A stretch of 37,823 bases of DNA from contig CACFVT010000009.1 of NCBI GenBank assembly GCA_902569865.1, forward strand, positions 1 through 37,823, read 5' to 3'. A program made the position numbers and the translations under genes. Origin of the DNA: an uncultured Alphaproteobacteria bacterium. Lineage in GTDB: Bacteria; Pseudomonadota; Alphaproteobacteria; HIMB59; GCA-002718135. This document shows positions 8,443 to 16,892 of this stretch, in pieces. The notes under the pieces were generated by a model that was not told where the DNA came from, made no database searches, and saw only the letters and a list, made by a program, of their open reading frames with translations. Numbering within the stretch: position 1 is the first letter of the stretch; every line of letters starts with the position of its first letter.

Positions 8443-8865
8443 TTATGATGTTTGTATTTTTTCGTTTAGTTCTACTTTGTAACCATCCGGATCTTCACAA
8501 AATGCTATTACTCTAGTTCCGTGCTTCATTGGTCCTGGCGGTCTTGTAATTTTTATTCCTGCTGCTGATAAACTTTCACAGGCTTTATATACATCTGGTG
8601 TTTCAACACAAATGTGCCCCCAACCATTACCCTTTTCATAAGGTTCTGCTTGATCCCAATTATAAGTTAATTCTAGAGTTGGGTATTCTGTTTCTGGACC
8701 ATAACCAATAAAAGTATTTGTAAATTTTCCGTCTGGATAATCGGTTTTACGTAAAACTTTCATGCCTAATATGTCACAATAAAATTTTAATGATAATTCA
8801 AGATTTTGAACACGCATCATAGTATGTGCTAGTCTAAAACCAGAGGAAATTTCATTATCTGTCAT
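8443..8865 (-). CDS. gloA: Lactoylglutathione lyase (glyoxalase I)
   Basis: A 140-residue VOC-fold enzyme very like E. coli GloA, which converts the methylglyoxal-glutathione hemithioacetal to S-lactoylglutathione. All blocks are present: LAHTMMRV (His metal ligand), FYCDILGMKVLR, YGPETEYPTLELTYNW (Glu ligand), GNGWGHICVE (His ligand) and AFCEDPDGYKVELNEK (Glu ligand). The start overlaps the end of the Rieske gene by 11 bases, so expression is tied to that operon. This suggests the pathway releases a reactive aldehyde or that the enzyme acts on a pathway-specific aldehyde-thiol adduct. Confidence 0.9.
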   Translation of the reverse strand: MTDNEISSGFRLAHTMMRVQNLELSLKFYCDILGMKVLRKTDYPDGKFTNTFIGYGPETEYPTLELTYNWDQAEPYEKGNGWGHICVETPDVYKACESLSAAGIKITRPPGPMKHGTRVIAFCEDPDGYKVELNEKIQTS

Positions 8866-9946
8866 TTTTTACCTTTTTTATTTTTTTTGTTTTGCTCATA
8901 GATTTAATCATAATTTGTTGAAATGCGCGAACACTATTTTCCCAATGAGGGGATAATAATCCACCTTTCTTAGATACGGGGGATGATCTACCTAATTGAA
9001 GTCTCTCACATATTTCATGATCTTCTTTATGGACTTTCCACCAAAGATCCTTCACACCTTTAATTTGATTTTTTGTAAGGTTATTACCTTCAGTAGTATA
9101 AATAATTCTTTTTTGATGAGTAATGCCAGGTTCCACTGGTAGATTTAAATGGACACCGATTTGTCCAGGATAATATGTCCCGATAATAAAATTTGGAAAT
9201 AAAGATAAGTATTTAGAACTTACCGCCAAGCTGTCTGCAGAAGTGTTTTCATTTTTTAAATCAACAGCACTTCCATAACATCTTCCATCAACTAAAGTAT
9301 AATGATCTTTAAGAGGTTGACTTGTAGTTGTTTTATGAACAAATTGAACATGATAAGGCTCTATAAAATTTTCAATTAAAAATTTCCAATTTGTGTAAAC
9401 TTTTCCAAAGTCTAATGTTGCCACTTGTTTTATTTTTTTTAAATTAAAATCTTTAAGTTGCTTAATTAATGGTGAGGCATATTTTTCAAACGGCAATGCA
9501 TTGTTATTTATATTGATAAAAATCCAATCATTCCAAATTTTAATTCTTATAGATTTTAGACCATTATCTTCATTTTTAAAACCTTTAGGCGTATGATTAT
9601 TAGTTCCTCCAAAGTGAGGCGCTCTAATCAGATTACCATTTAAGTCATATAACCATGCATGATATGGACAGCTTATATATTTTCCAAGATTCTTATTTTG
9701 ATCAACTAATTTTAAACATCGATGACTGCATATATTATGGAATGCAACAATTTCATTATTATTATTTTTTAAAATAAGAATTGGTTTATGGGCAATAGTT
9801 AAGGTAACAGCATCGCCAACAGATTTTAGTTCATGAGCAAAACCAACGAACATCCAATTATCAGAAAATATTCTTTCGCCTTCTTTTATCCAAAAATCAT
9901 TATCAGTATAAGATTCTGATGGAAGTCCTCTAAAAATAGTGCTCAA
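8855..9946 (-). CDS. Rieske oxygenase alpha subunit, CntA/GbcA-like
   Basis: A 363-residue terminal oxygenase. The Rieske [2Fe-2S] site is C73-x-H75 ... C93-x2-H96. The mononuclear iron site follows in NFIEPYHVQFVH with His199 and His204. The bridging residue three positions before His199 is Glu196, where most ring-hydroxylating oxygenases have Asp; carnitine monooxygenase CntA has Glu there. That places it near oxygenases of quaternary amines (carnitine, glycine betaine, stachydrine), though the exact substrate is unknown. No ATG fits; the start is TTG at 9946. No ferredoxin/reductase partner gene is in the window. It heads the five-gene minus-strand operon and is divergent from the dioxygenase gene at 10160. 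Confidence 0.85.
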   Translation of the reverse strand: MSTIFRGLPSESYTDNDFWIKEGERIFSDNWMFVGFAHELKSVGDAVTLTIAHKPILILKNNNNEIVAFHNICSHRCLKLVDQNKNLGKYISCPYHAWLYDLNGNLIRAPHFGGTNNHTPKGFKNEDNGLKSIRIKIWNDWIFININNNALPFEKYASPLIKQLKDFNLKKIKQVATLDFGKVYTNWKFLIENFIEPYHVQFVHKTTTSQPLKDHYTLVDGRCYGSAVDLKNENTSADSLAVSSKYLSLFPNFIIGTYYPGQIGVHLNLPVEPGITHQKRIIYTTEGNNLTKNQIKGVKDLWWKVHKEDHEICERLQLGRSSPVSKKGGLLSPHWENSVRAFQQIMIKSMSKTKKIKKVKNDR

Positions 9947-10159
9947 TTTATTCTCTAATGTTAAAAAATTTCTATGATTAATTTTGAAAATCTTATCATT
10001 ATCAATAAAAAAAAACTATAAAATTAGTGTGTTTAGTAAAAAGTATTGCTGACTAAAGTTTAACTTTCTCCACATCTACTTATTTTGCTCAAATATTAAT
10101 GAATGTCATTCTAAGTATTTTCAACTATAAAAAAATAAATTTTAAAATATAAAAAATAT
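9947..10159. promoter_or_regulatory. Divergent intergenic region between Rieske operon and dioxygenase gene
   Basis: This 213-base A/T-rich gap separates two divergent transcription units, so it must hold both promoters. I could not place a convincing -35/-10 pair on either strand, and I see no strong operator palindrome. The plus-strand gene has no clear Shine-Dalgarno. Shared control of the two oxygenases is plausible from the arrangement only. Confidence 0.4.
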
Positions 10160-11254
10160 ATGACTAGAGCTGAAATAGATAAGAATAATTGCTTAGTTAT
10201 TTATGAAGATCAATTAAGCAATTATCATTTACACCCTTTATGGCTACGTGAGAGAGTAACTGAACCTGAGTTTTTGGATAGTAATAATTATCAGAGGTTA
10301 TATGAGCCATCTTTAATAACACAAAATATAACAATCAAAAATTTTTCTATAGAGAAAGAAATTTTAAAAATAAAGTTCTCAGATGGAGTTGAAGGATCAT
10401 TTTTATTAAATGTATTAATAAATGAATTAAAGCAAAAGGATATAATTCCTGATAAAAAACCTTGGAAAAATGAATTTGAAAATTTACCGATTTATGATTT
10501 TAAATCTTTAAATGAAGCTAAAGTTTTTCTAAATTTACTATCTGATTTTCAAGAATTAGGTTTTGTAATAGTTAAAAATACATCAGCAGAAGAGGGGACA
10601 GTTATAAAATTTGCTGAAATGTTTGGTCCTGTTAGAACAACAAATTTTGGTAAGCATTTTGATGTGGTCTCAAAACCTAAAGCTAATGATTTAGCTTATA
10701 CAAGTCTAGGCATTAAGGCTCACACAGATAATCCTTATAGAAAACCTATGCCAGGAATTCAAATACTGCATTGTATATCTAATGAAGCAAAAGGTGGAGA
10801 TTCATCTTTGGTTGATGGGTATGCAGTTGCTGAATATTTAAAGATAAATGAGCCAGAAATGTTTGAAATTCTAACAACTACAGATGTGTTATTTAAATTT
10901 GTTGATAAGGATATTATTCTTGAGAATTATGGCAAGTTGATTGAACTTGATCATAATGGAAAATATTTACAAAGCAGATTTAGTGGTAGACTTGATTATG
11001 TTCCGTATTTAAAACCATCACAATTGGAAAAATTTTATTCAGCTCGAAAAAAATTGTTTCATTTATATGAATCAGAAGAGTTTGAGTTAAACTTTCGTTT
11101 AGATAGTGGTATGCTGATGATGTTTGATAACATCCGAGTTTTACATGGAAGAACTGAATATGATGTTAATACTGGTTTTAGACATCTGCAAGGTTGTTAT
11201 ATTGATCACGACTCAACAGAGGGTAAGTTGAGAAGACTAAAGTCTAATTTGTAA
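10160..11254 (+). CDS. Gamma-butyrobetaine-dioxygenase-like Fe(II)/2-oxoglutarate oxygenase
   Basis: A 364-residue enzyme of the TauD/TfdA superfamily with the two-domain layout of gamma-butyrobetaine and trimethyllysine dioxygenases. The N-terminal domain has HPLWLRER (25-32) and LYEP; the catalytic domain has H188-T-D190 in AHTDNPYR, the distal His329 in VLHGRTEYD and Arg341 for 2-oxoglutarate in TGFRHLQG. Family members hydroxylate trimethylammonium compounds. The Cys cluster that binds structural zinc in classical gamma-butyrobetaine hydroxylase (after WLRDN) is absent here. Its position opposite the CntA-like Rieske operon supports a betaine or related amine substrate. It ends 2 bases from the convergent M24 gene. 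Confidence 0.85.
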   Translation: MTRAEIDKNNCLVIYEDQLSNYHLHPLWLRERVTEPEFLDSNNYQRLYEPSLITQNITIKNFSIEKEILKIKFSDGVEGSFLLNVLINELKQKDIIPDKKPWKNEFENLPIYDFKSLNEAKVFLNLLSDFQELGFVIVKNTSAEEGTVIKFAEMFGPVRTTNFGKHFDVVSKPKANDLAYTSLGIKAHTDNPYRKPMPGIQILHCISNEAKGGDSSLVDGYAVAEYLKINEPEMFEILTTTDVLFKFVDKDIILENYGKLIELDHNGKYLQSRFSGRLDYVPYLKPSQLEKFYSARKKLFHLYESEEFELNFRLDSGMLMMFDNIRVLHGRTEYDVNTGFRHLQGCYIDHDSTEGKLRRLKSNL

Positions 11255-11256
11255 AT

Positions 11257-12429
11257 TTATTTTATTATTGGAATTTCTTTTGGGGCTCTTTTAGTAATTA
11301 ATTCAGCCCCATCTTTGTTAATTATAATATTCTCTTCATGTACAATCATTTTACCAGGGGCATATTCTAATCCAGGCTCAATAGTTAAAACCATATTTTC
11401 TTTTATTACTGTTTTATCTTCATCTCGATGTGACGGCGGTTCAGTTAATTGTAAGCCAAGTCCATGCCCTAATCTTCCTACATTATTTCCTGCAACACTA
11501 ACTTCACTAATAACTTTATTCATTGCGTTAAATACATCAAAAGTAGTAGCTCCTGGAATTGCAGCATTAATGCCTATTTCTGTAGCTTGCCATAAAACTT
11601 CATATACTTTTTCTACTTCACTACTAGCTTTTCCAAATGCAAAGTTTCTATCAAAATCACAAAAATAACCATCGAATGTAGAGCCAGTATCTATAAAGAG
11701 AATATCGCCATCATTTAATATGCGATTTGTCGGTCCGCAGACAATTTGTGATACACCTCCTACACCAGATATACCTGGCATAAACGGAACACTATCAGCT
11801 CCTCTATTAAGTATATCAATTTTTAATTTATTAACTGCTTCTCTTTCAGTGTCACCTATAGCAAGTTTTGAGGGCAGAGAATTATAAGCATCACTTGCAA
11901 CCGAACAAATAAATTTAATTCTTTTAATTTCCTCATCTGTTTTAATCATTCGGATATCCCAAATCGCATCAGAGCCATCAACAAGATTAGTATTAACTGT
12001 TTCCTTTAATTTAAAAAGATCTCTAACAGGCATCCTTATAGCCATTTCTTTCCCAAACTCTGCTCCAATTTGACCAAAAGTTTTTTTAATATTTTCTAAA
12101 GTTGATTTTAATAAAGTAATCCCCTCATCTTCAGGTCGAGGTGAGGGCCAGGATTTGATTTCATCTAGCCATGTTTTTTGAAATTCAGACTCACCAATTT
12201 CTGGAACAATTGCAATGGGTTTACCTGATAGAGGAACAATAACAAACCAAGGTCGTGTTGGGCTCTCCCAAAATTGAGAGTCATATCCAGTAAAGTATCT
12301 AATATTTTGTGGGGTAGTTAATAAGATACCATCTAACTGATAATTATGCATAATTTTTTGAGCTTGAATTAAGCGTTTTTCAAATTCTTTATTTGAAAAG
12401 CCTCTTTCATTATTGATTTTAGTATTCAT
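11257..12429 (-). CDS. M24-family metallopeptidase (Xaa-Pro peptidase-like)
   Basis: 390 residues with the creatinase N-terminal domain (about 15-155) and a pita-bread catalytic domain. All five dinuclear metal ligands are visible: Asp247 (FIDTGS), Asp258 (YFCDFD), His322 (GHGLG), Glu351 (TIEPG) and Glu365 (VHEEN). Metal-free creatinases lack these, so this should be a metal hydrolase: an Xaa-Pro peptidase, or a relative such as DddP with an altered reaction. It follows the aldehyde dehydrogenase gene after 3 bases, so it is the last gene of the galK-ALDH-M24 operon. Such a context fits a small-molecule hydrolase as well as a peptidase. Confidence 0.8.
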   Translation of the reverse strand: MNTKINNERGFSNKEFEKRLIQAQKIMHNYQLDGILLTTPQNIRYFTGYDSQFWESPTRPWFVIVPLSGKPIAIVPEIGESEFQKTWLDEIKSWPSPRPEDEGITLLKSTLENIKKTFGQIGAEFGKEMAIRMPVRDLFKLKETVNTNLVDGSDAIWDIRMIKTDEEIKRIKFICSVASDAYNSLPSKLAIGDTEREAVNKLKIDILNRGADSVPFMPGISGVGGVSQIVCGPTNRILNDGDILFIDTGSTFDGYFCDFDRNFAFGKASSEVEKVYEVLWQATEIGINAAIPGATTFDVFNAMNKVISEVSVAGNNVGRLGHGLGLQLTEPPSHRDEDKTVIKENMVLTIEPGLEYAPGKMIVHEENIIINKDGAELITKRAPKEIPIIK

Positions 12430-12432
12430 TAT

Positions 12433-13905
12433 TTATCGAATGTTAAATGGATCACTTAAAGGTTCAATTGAAGTGCTAATCCATGTAGTTTTTGTATTAG
12501 AATAATCTTTCATTACCTCTAATCCTGACTCTCTACCATACCCACTATTTTTAAATCCACCAAATGGAGCAACTGGAGAAATTAATCGATAAGTATTAAC
12601 AAATACAATTCCTGCTTGAACAGCTTTTGAGACTCTCATTGCTATCCCATTATTTTCAGTAAAAATTCCTGCAGCGAGACCAAAACTATTATCATTCATC
12701 AATTTAATTGCATTTTCTTCATCTTTAAATCTCATTACAGATAATACTGGACCAAATAATTCATTCTCTGCAACAGGCAAATTATGATTAGCACACTCAA
12801 TTATTGTAGGCTCAAAATAATAACCATGTTTAAATTCACTAACCTTATTTCCTCCAGTAATTATTTTACCACCTTGTTCTATTGTTTGTTTAATTTTTTC
12901 TTCAATATTTTCTAATTGGGTTAAAGTAGCGAGTGGTCCTAGTTGAGTTGTAGTTGATAAAGGGTCACCAATTTTAATTTCCTCAACTCTACTTTTTAAT
13001 TCCTCTAGATATTCATTATAAATATCTTCTTGCAAGTAAAGTCTTGAACCAGCAATACAACTTTGGCCACTAGCTCCAAATATACTTGCCATAATTCCAT
13101 TAATTGCATTATCTTTACGAGCATCTTTAAAAACAACCACTGGACTTTTTCCACCAAGCTCTAAAGATATTTGCGATAAATTTTCTGCAGAGTTTCTAAC
13201 AATATGTTTTGCTGTATGGACACCTCCCGTAAATGCTATTTTATTAATTTTTGGATGGGAAGTAAGCAACTTACTACAAGTATCTGCAAAACCAGTTATT
13301 ATATTTACAACACCTTTTGGTATTCCAACTTTATCAATAATTTTAGCAAATTCTAATAATGGAGTAGGGGCAATCTCTGATGCCTTAATAATAATAGTAT
13401 TACCCATTGCTAAAGCTGGAGCAAGTTTGACTGCAGTGAGAAACATTTGTGAGTTCCAAGGTATTATTGCAGCAACAACTCCAACTGGAACTCTGGTGGT
13501 GAATACATGCATATCTTCTTTGTCTATTGGAAGTGTTGAGCCCTCAATTTTATCGACTAATCCAGCATAGTAATAATAATATTCAGCTATATAATTTGCC
13601 TGAAATTTTGTTTCTTTAAATAATTTCCCAGTATCTTTTGTTTCAATCGTTCCAAGTAATTCCGCTTTTTCTTTAAGTTGATCTCCAATCGCTCTTAAAT
13701 AATGTGCTCTTTTACTAGGAAGCATTTTTGACCATTCTCCATAAAAAGCATAATGCGCTGCTTCTACAGCTGCGTTTACTTCATACTCTTCTGCGAGAGA
13801 AATTTCTGCAAATTCCTTTTCAGTTGATGGATCAATAGACTTAAAAGATTTACCAGATTTAGATTCAGTAAATTCTCCGTTGATATAATTTTTAAATTTT
13901 TGCAT
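12433..13905 (-). CDS. Aldehyde dehydrogenase (NAD(P)+-dependent)
   Basis: A 490-residue ALDH-superfamily enzyme that oxidises an aldehyde to its acid. Catalytic residues are intact: Asn151 (PWNSQ), Glu249 (LELGGKSP) and Cys283 (GQSCIAGSR), with the cofactor block FTGGVHTAKHI. It resembles betaine-aldehyde and related dehydrogenases, but substrate cannot be assigned. I use ATG at 13905; a TTG one codon upstream would be in frame but ATG overlaps the galK stop as TGATG, a usual translational-coupling arrangement. It lies between the kinase and M24 genes. It could oxidise an aldehyde from either the amine region or the sugar region. Confidence 0.85.
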   Translation of the reverse strand: MQKFKNYINGEFTESKSGKSFKSIDPSTEKEFAEISLAEEYEVNAAVEAAHYAFYGEWSKMLPSKRAHYLRAIGDQLKEKAELLGTIETKDTGKLFKETKFQANYIAEYYYYYAGLVDKIEGSTLPIDKEDMHVFTTRVPVGVVAAIIPWNSQMFLTAVKLAPALAMGNTIIIKASEIAPTPLLEFAKIIDKVGIPKGVVNIITGFADTCSKLLTSHPKINKIAFTGGVHTAKHIVRNSAENLSQISLELGGKSPVVVFKDARKDNAINGIMASIFGASGQSCIAGSRLYLQEDIYNEYLEELKSRVEEIKIGDPLSTTTQLGPLATLTQLENIEEKIKQTIEQGGKIITGGNKVSEFKHGYYFEPTIIECANHNLPVAENELFGPVLSVMRFKDEENAIKLMNDNSFGLAAGIFTENNGIAMRVSKAVQAGIVFVNTYRLISPVAPFGGFKNSGYGRESGLEVMKDYSNTKTTWISTSIEPLSDPFNIR

Positions 13906-14972
13906 CAAACCTCAAATATATTTTTATTATCATAATATTTGATCATATTTTTTTGCCATTCATCATAGTTGTTTTTATGTATTAGTGACACTGTAAATCC
14001 TCCAAATCCTCCACCTGTTAATCTTGCTCCCTCTGCTCCAGATATTTTTGATCTTTCAACAATCGAATCAACATCTTCAGTTGAGGCTTCAAAATCTTTA
14101 GCATATGATTGATGGCTTTCATTCATTAATTTTCCAAATGATTTAATATCTTTATTTAATATATATTTCTTTGCTTCTAGGACCCTAGCATTTTCGGTAA
14201 TAACATGTCTTGCTCTTTTTAAAATTAATTCATCATTTATTTTATTTTCATCAAATTGCTTTGGTTTAATTGAACCTAGATATTCTGTACCAAGATATTC
14301 TTCAGCTTTCTTCAGTTGGCTATATCTTTCATTATATGCACTATCTCTAAGATTTCTTTGTACCGCAGAGTCAACTAAGCAAAAAACCCAATTATCTGGA
14401 AGGTCTATCAATTCAAATTTCAAACTCAAACAATCTAAGAAGAAAGCTTTTCTATGAATGCCAATTGAGGAAACCATTTGATCCATGATCCCTCCTGAAA
14501 CACCTATATAATCACGTTCAACTTTTTGTGCTAAGATTGCAATATGTTTTTCTGCGTATTCAGTTTTAAAAAAATTATTTAATGTTTTTAAAACAGCAAC
14601 ACAAAGAGCTGATGAGGATGAAATACCGCGACCCATTGGAATAGTTGAGGATATAAAAATATTCAAATGAGTATTAGGTATATGTTTATTTTCATCGTAA
14701 AATACAAATAAACAACCTTTTACATAATCAGCCCATTCGTTATTTTTTGACTTAATAAAATCAGTAAAATTGATTTGTTCATTAAAATGCTCAGAATAAA
14801 CTTGATATTTTTTATTCTCATTTTTCGAAATTTGAATAGTTGTTTTGAAATTCAGAAGAGATGGTAAAACATACCCTCCTGTATAATCAGTATGTTCGCC
14901 AATTAAATTTACTCTTGCATGCGCACTGTTAACAACTGAAAAATCATTATGAAATATATCTTTAAAACCCAT
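13905..14972 (-). CDS. galK: Galactokinase-like GHMP kinase
   Basis: 355 residues, typical galactokinase length. Motif 1, ARVNLIGEHTDYTGGYVLP (about 19-37), contains the Glu-His-x-Asp that holds galactose C3-C6 hydroxyls; motif 2 is PMGRGISSSSAL (ATP-binding GHMP loop); motif 3 is GARLTGGGFGGFTVSLI near the C terminus. Predicted reaction is phosphorylation of galactose at C1, or of N-acetylgalactosamine, since GalK homologues can act on it. No galT, galE or galM occurs in the window. It is divergent from the GH20 gene with only 28 bases between start codons, and leads an operon with ALDH and M24 genes. Confidence 0.85.
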   Translation of the reverse strand: MGFKDIFHNDFSVVNSAHARVNLIGEHTDYTGGYVLPSLLNFKTTIQISKNENKKYQVYSEHFNEQINFTDFIKSKNNEWADYVKGCLFVFYDENKHIPNTHLNIFISSTIPMGRGISSSSALCVAVLKTLNNFFKTEYAEKHIAILAQKVERDYIGVSGGIMDQMVSSIGIHRKAFFLDCLSLKFELIDLPDNWVFCLVDSAVQRNLRDSAYNERYSQLKKAEEYLGTEYLGSIKPKQFDENKINDELILKRARHVITENARVLEAKKYILNKDIKSFGKLMNESHQSYAKDFEASTEDVDSIVERSKISGAEGARLTGGGFGGFTVSLIHKNNYDEWQKNMIKYYDNKNIFEV

Positions 14973-15000
14973 GATAAACTAAATATATAAATTATTGATA

Positions 15001-16863
15001 ATGGAAATACACTTAATTTTTACTAAAAATAATAAATTAAAATTCTCTATTTTAAATAATCAATATCGTCATGGAGATTTTAAAATTTGTTTTTCTCTTG
15101 TTTATTCTATTCAAGAAATTGATGGTGGAATAATTTCAAAAAAAGTTGGCAGATATTATGAAATTCATTCTGAACAAGATGAAGTAATTTTTACACTACA
15201 GGAACCAAGGATAGGCTCTTATAATCTCTCATGTGGTCCAGAGGGATTATTTGTTATAGGAAAAAATAATCAAATTATTGAGTGTGAAATTACTTCTCTT
15301 GAATTTGAAAATCCTATACCGCAAATTTTATATTCTGATGACTATGATAATATATTTGATCCAGTAATCCCGCTTCCTAATATTTTAAAATTAGAAAAAG
15401 AAACTATTCATATTCAAAATTTAGATTTTAAAATATCTCCTGAAGAAAAAGATTTTTTTAAAAATTTTGATTATTTATTACAAGTATCTGATATAAAATT
15501 TAATGTATCAACAGGACATTCTATATTTTTTAAAAAACAAAATTTAAGATCTGAAGAATATAAAATTAACATTAAGACAGATTCAATTTTGATTGAGTAT
15601 GCTGATTATGGAGGAAAGTTTTATTCAATAATAACTCTGATACAGCTTATAAATTTTTATAATACAAATTTACCTCTTGGTATAATTGAAGACAGACCAT
15701 CTTTAAATTGGAGAGGTATGCATTTGGATTGCGCAAGACAATTTTATACAATTGACGAAATAAAAAGACTTATGAACTATATGTGCTTTTTTAAACTAAA
15801 TCGCTTCCATTGGCATTTAACAGATAATGAAGCTTGGAGAGTTGAATTAGATTGTTATCCAAATTTAACTAAAGTGGGTGCTTTCAGAGGCTATGATCAT
15901 ACAATTCCACCTTTCTATGGAACTGGTTATAATAAAACAGGAGGTTATTATTCCCGCAATCAAATCCATGAGTTAATTGAGTATGCAAGACAAAGAAATA
16001 TTGAAATCATGCCAGAGATTGATTTACCAGCGCACTCTTGGACATTGCTTCAAGTTATGCCCGAGTTAAGAGATTCAAGCTCTAATATTATTTCAGAAGA
16101 TGTAGGTAATTATACCGATAATACAATTAATCCTGCAGTAGAGGAGACAAATATTTTTTTAAAAAATATTTTGGAAGAATTAAGTGAAATTTTTTCATTT
16201 AACATAATTCATGTTGGGGTTGATGAAAGACCAAAAGAGTCATGGGAAGGATCGCCCAAAGTAATTGAATATATGAAAAAAAATAACATTGAGTCGTTTG
16301 ATGAATTGCAAGATGATTATATGAATAATATTATTAGTATTTTAAAAAGTTCAAATAAGATAACTGCGGCTTGGAACGAAGCAGCACTACCTCCTCATAA
16401 TGATATAGGCTCTGCTGGTAGCGCAGGAAAAGTTGATAAAAATTGCATTATCTTTGCCTGGGAGCATCCTGATGTCGGATTGATGTCAGCAAAAAAAGGT
16501 TTTAAAACAGTTCTTTGCCCAGGTCACAAAACATACTTTGATATGGCTTACAATAATTCTACTTTTGAAAGAGGAATTTGTTGGGCTGCCACAATAGAAG
16601 TAAAAGAAGTTTTTGATTGGAAGCCTCTTCAAGATTATGAAACTGATGATTTAAAAAATGTACTAGGTATACAAGGTCAACTTTGGTCAGAAACAATAAC
16701 AAATAAAGATTATTTTGATAAAATGATTAATCCTCGCCTAGCTGCACTAGCAGAAATTGCTTGGTGCACAAAAGCAAAAAGATCATGGCATCAGTTTAGA
16801 TCATCATTATTAAATAATTTAGAATATTTATCAAAATTGGGGTGGAAGTTTCATAATTTTTAG
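15001..16863 (+). CDS. GH20 beta-N-acetylhexosaminidase, cytoplasmic
   Basis: A 620-residue glycoside hydrolase. Residues about 120-225 form the GH20b-type N-terminal domain and from DRPSLNWRGMHLDCAR (231) the TIM barrel begins. The substrate-assisted catalytic pair is Asp408-Glu409 in HVGVDERPKESW; FHWHLTDNEAWR (269-280), MPEIDLPAHS and IQGQLWSE are further family signatures. No signal peptide is present, so oligosaccharides must be imported before cleavage of terminal GlcNAc or GalNAc. I choose ATG 15001 over the TTG at 14995. The start has no Shine-Dalgarno and lies 28 bases from the divergent galK start. It opens the amino-sugar island. Confidence 0.88.
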   Translation: MEIHLIFTKNNKLKFSILNNQYRHGDFKICFSLVYSIQEIDGGIISKKVGRYYEIHSEQDEVIFTLQEPRIGSYNLSCGPEGLFVIGKNNQIIECEITSLEFENPIPQILYSDDYDNIFDPVIPLPNILKLEKETIHIQNLDFKISPEEKDFFKNFDYLLQVSDIKFNVSTGHSIFFKKQNLRSEEYKINIKTDSILIEYADYGGKFYSIITLIQLINFYNTNLPLGIIEDRPSLNWRGMHLDCARQFYTIDEIKRLMNYMCFFKLNRFHWHLTDNEAWRVELDCYPNLTKVGAFRGYDHTIPPFYGTGYNKTGGYYSRNQIHELIEYARQRNIEIMPEIDLPAHSWTLLQVMPELRDSSSNIISEDVGNYTDNTINPAVEETNIFLKNILEELSEIFSFNIIHVGVDERPKESWEGSPKVIEYMKKNNIESFDELQDDYMNNIISILKSSNKITAAWNEAALPPHNDIGSAGSAGKVDKNCIIFAWEHPDVGLMSAKKGFKTVLCPGHKTYFDMAYNNSTFERGICWAATIEVKEVFDWKPLQDYETDDLKNVLGIQGQLWSETITNKDYFDKMINPRLAALAEIAWCTKAKRSWHQFRSSLLNNLEYLSKLGWKFHNF

Positions 16864-16892
16864 TATTATGATTGATATTTTAGGATGAAAAA

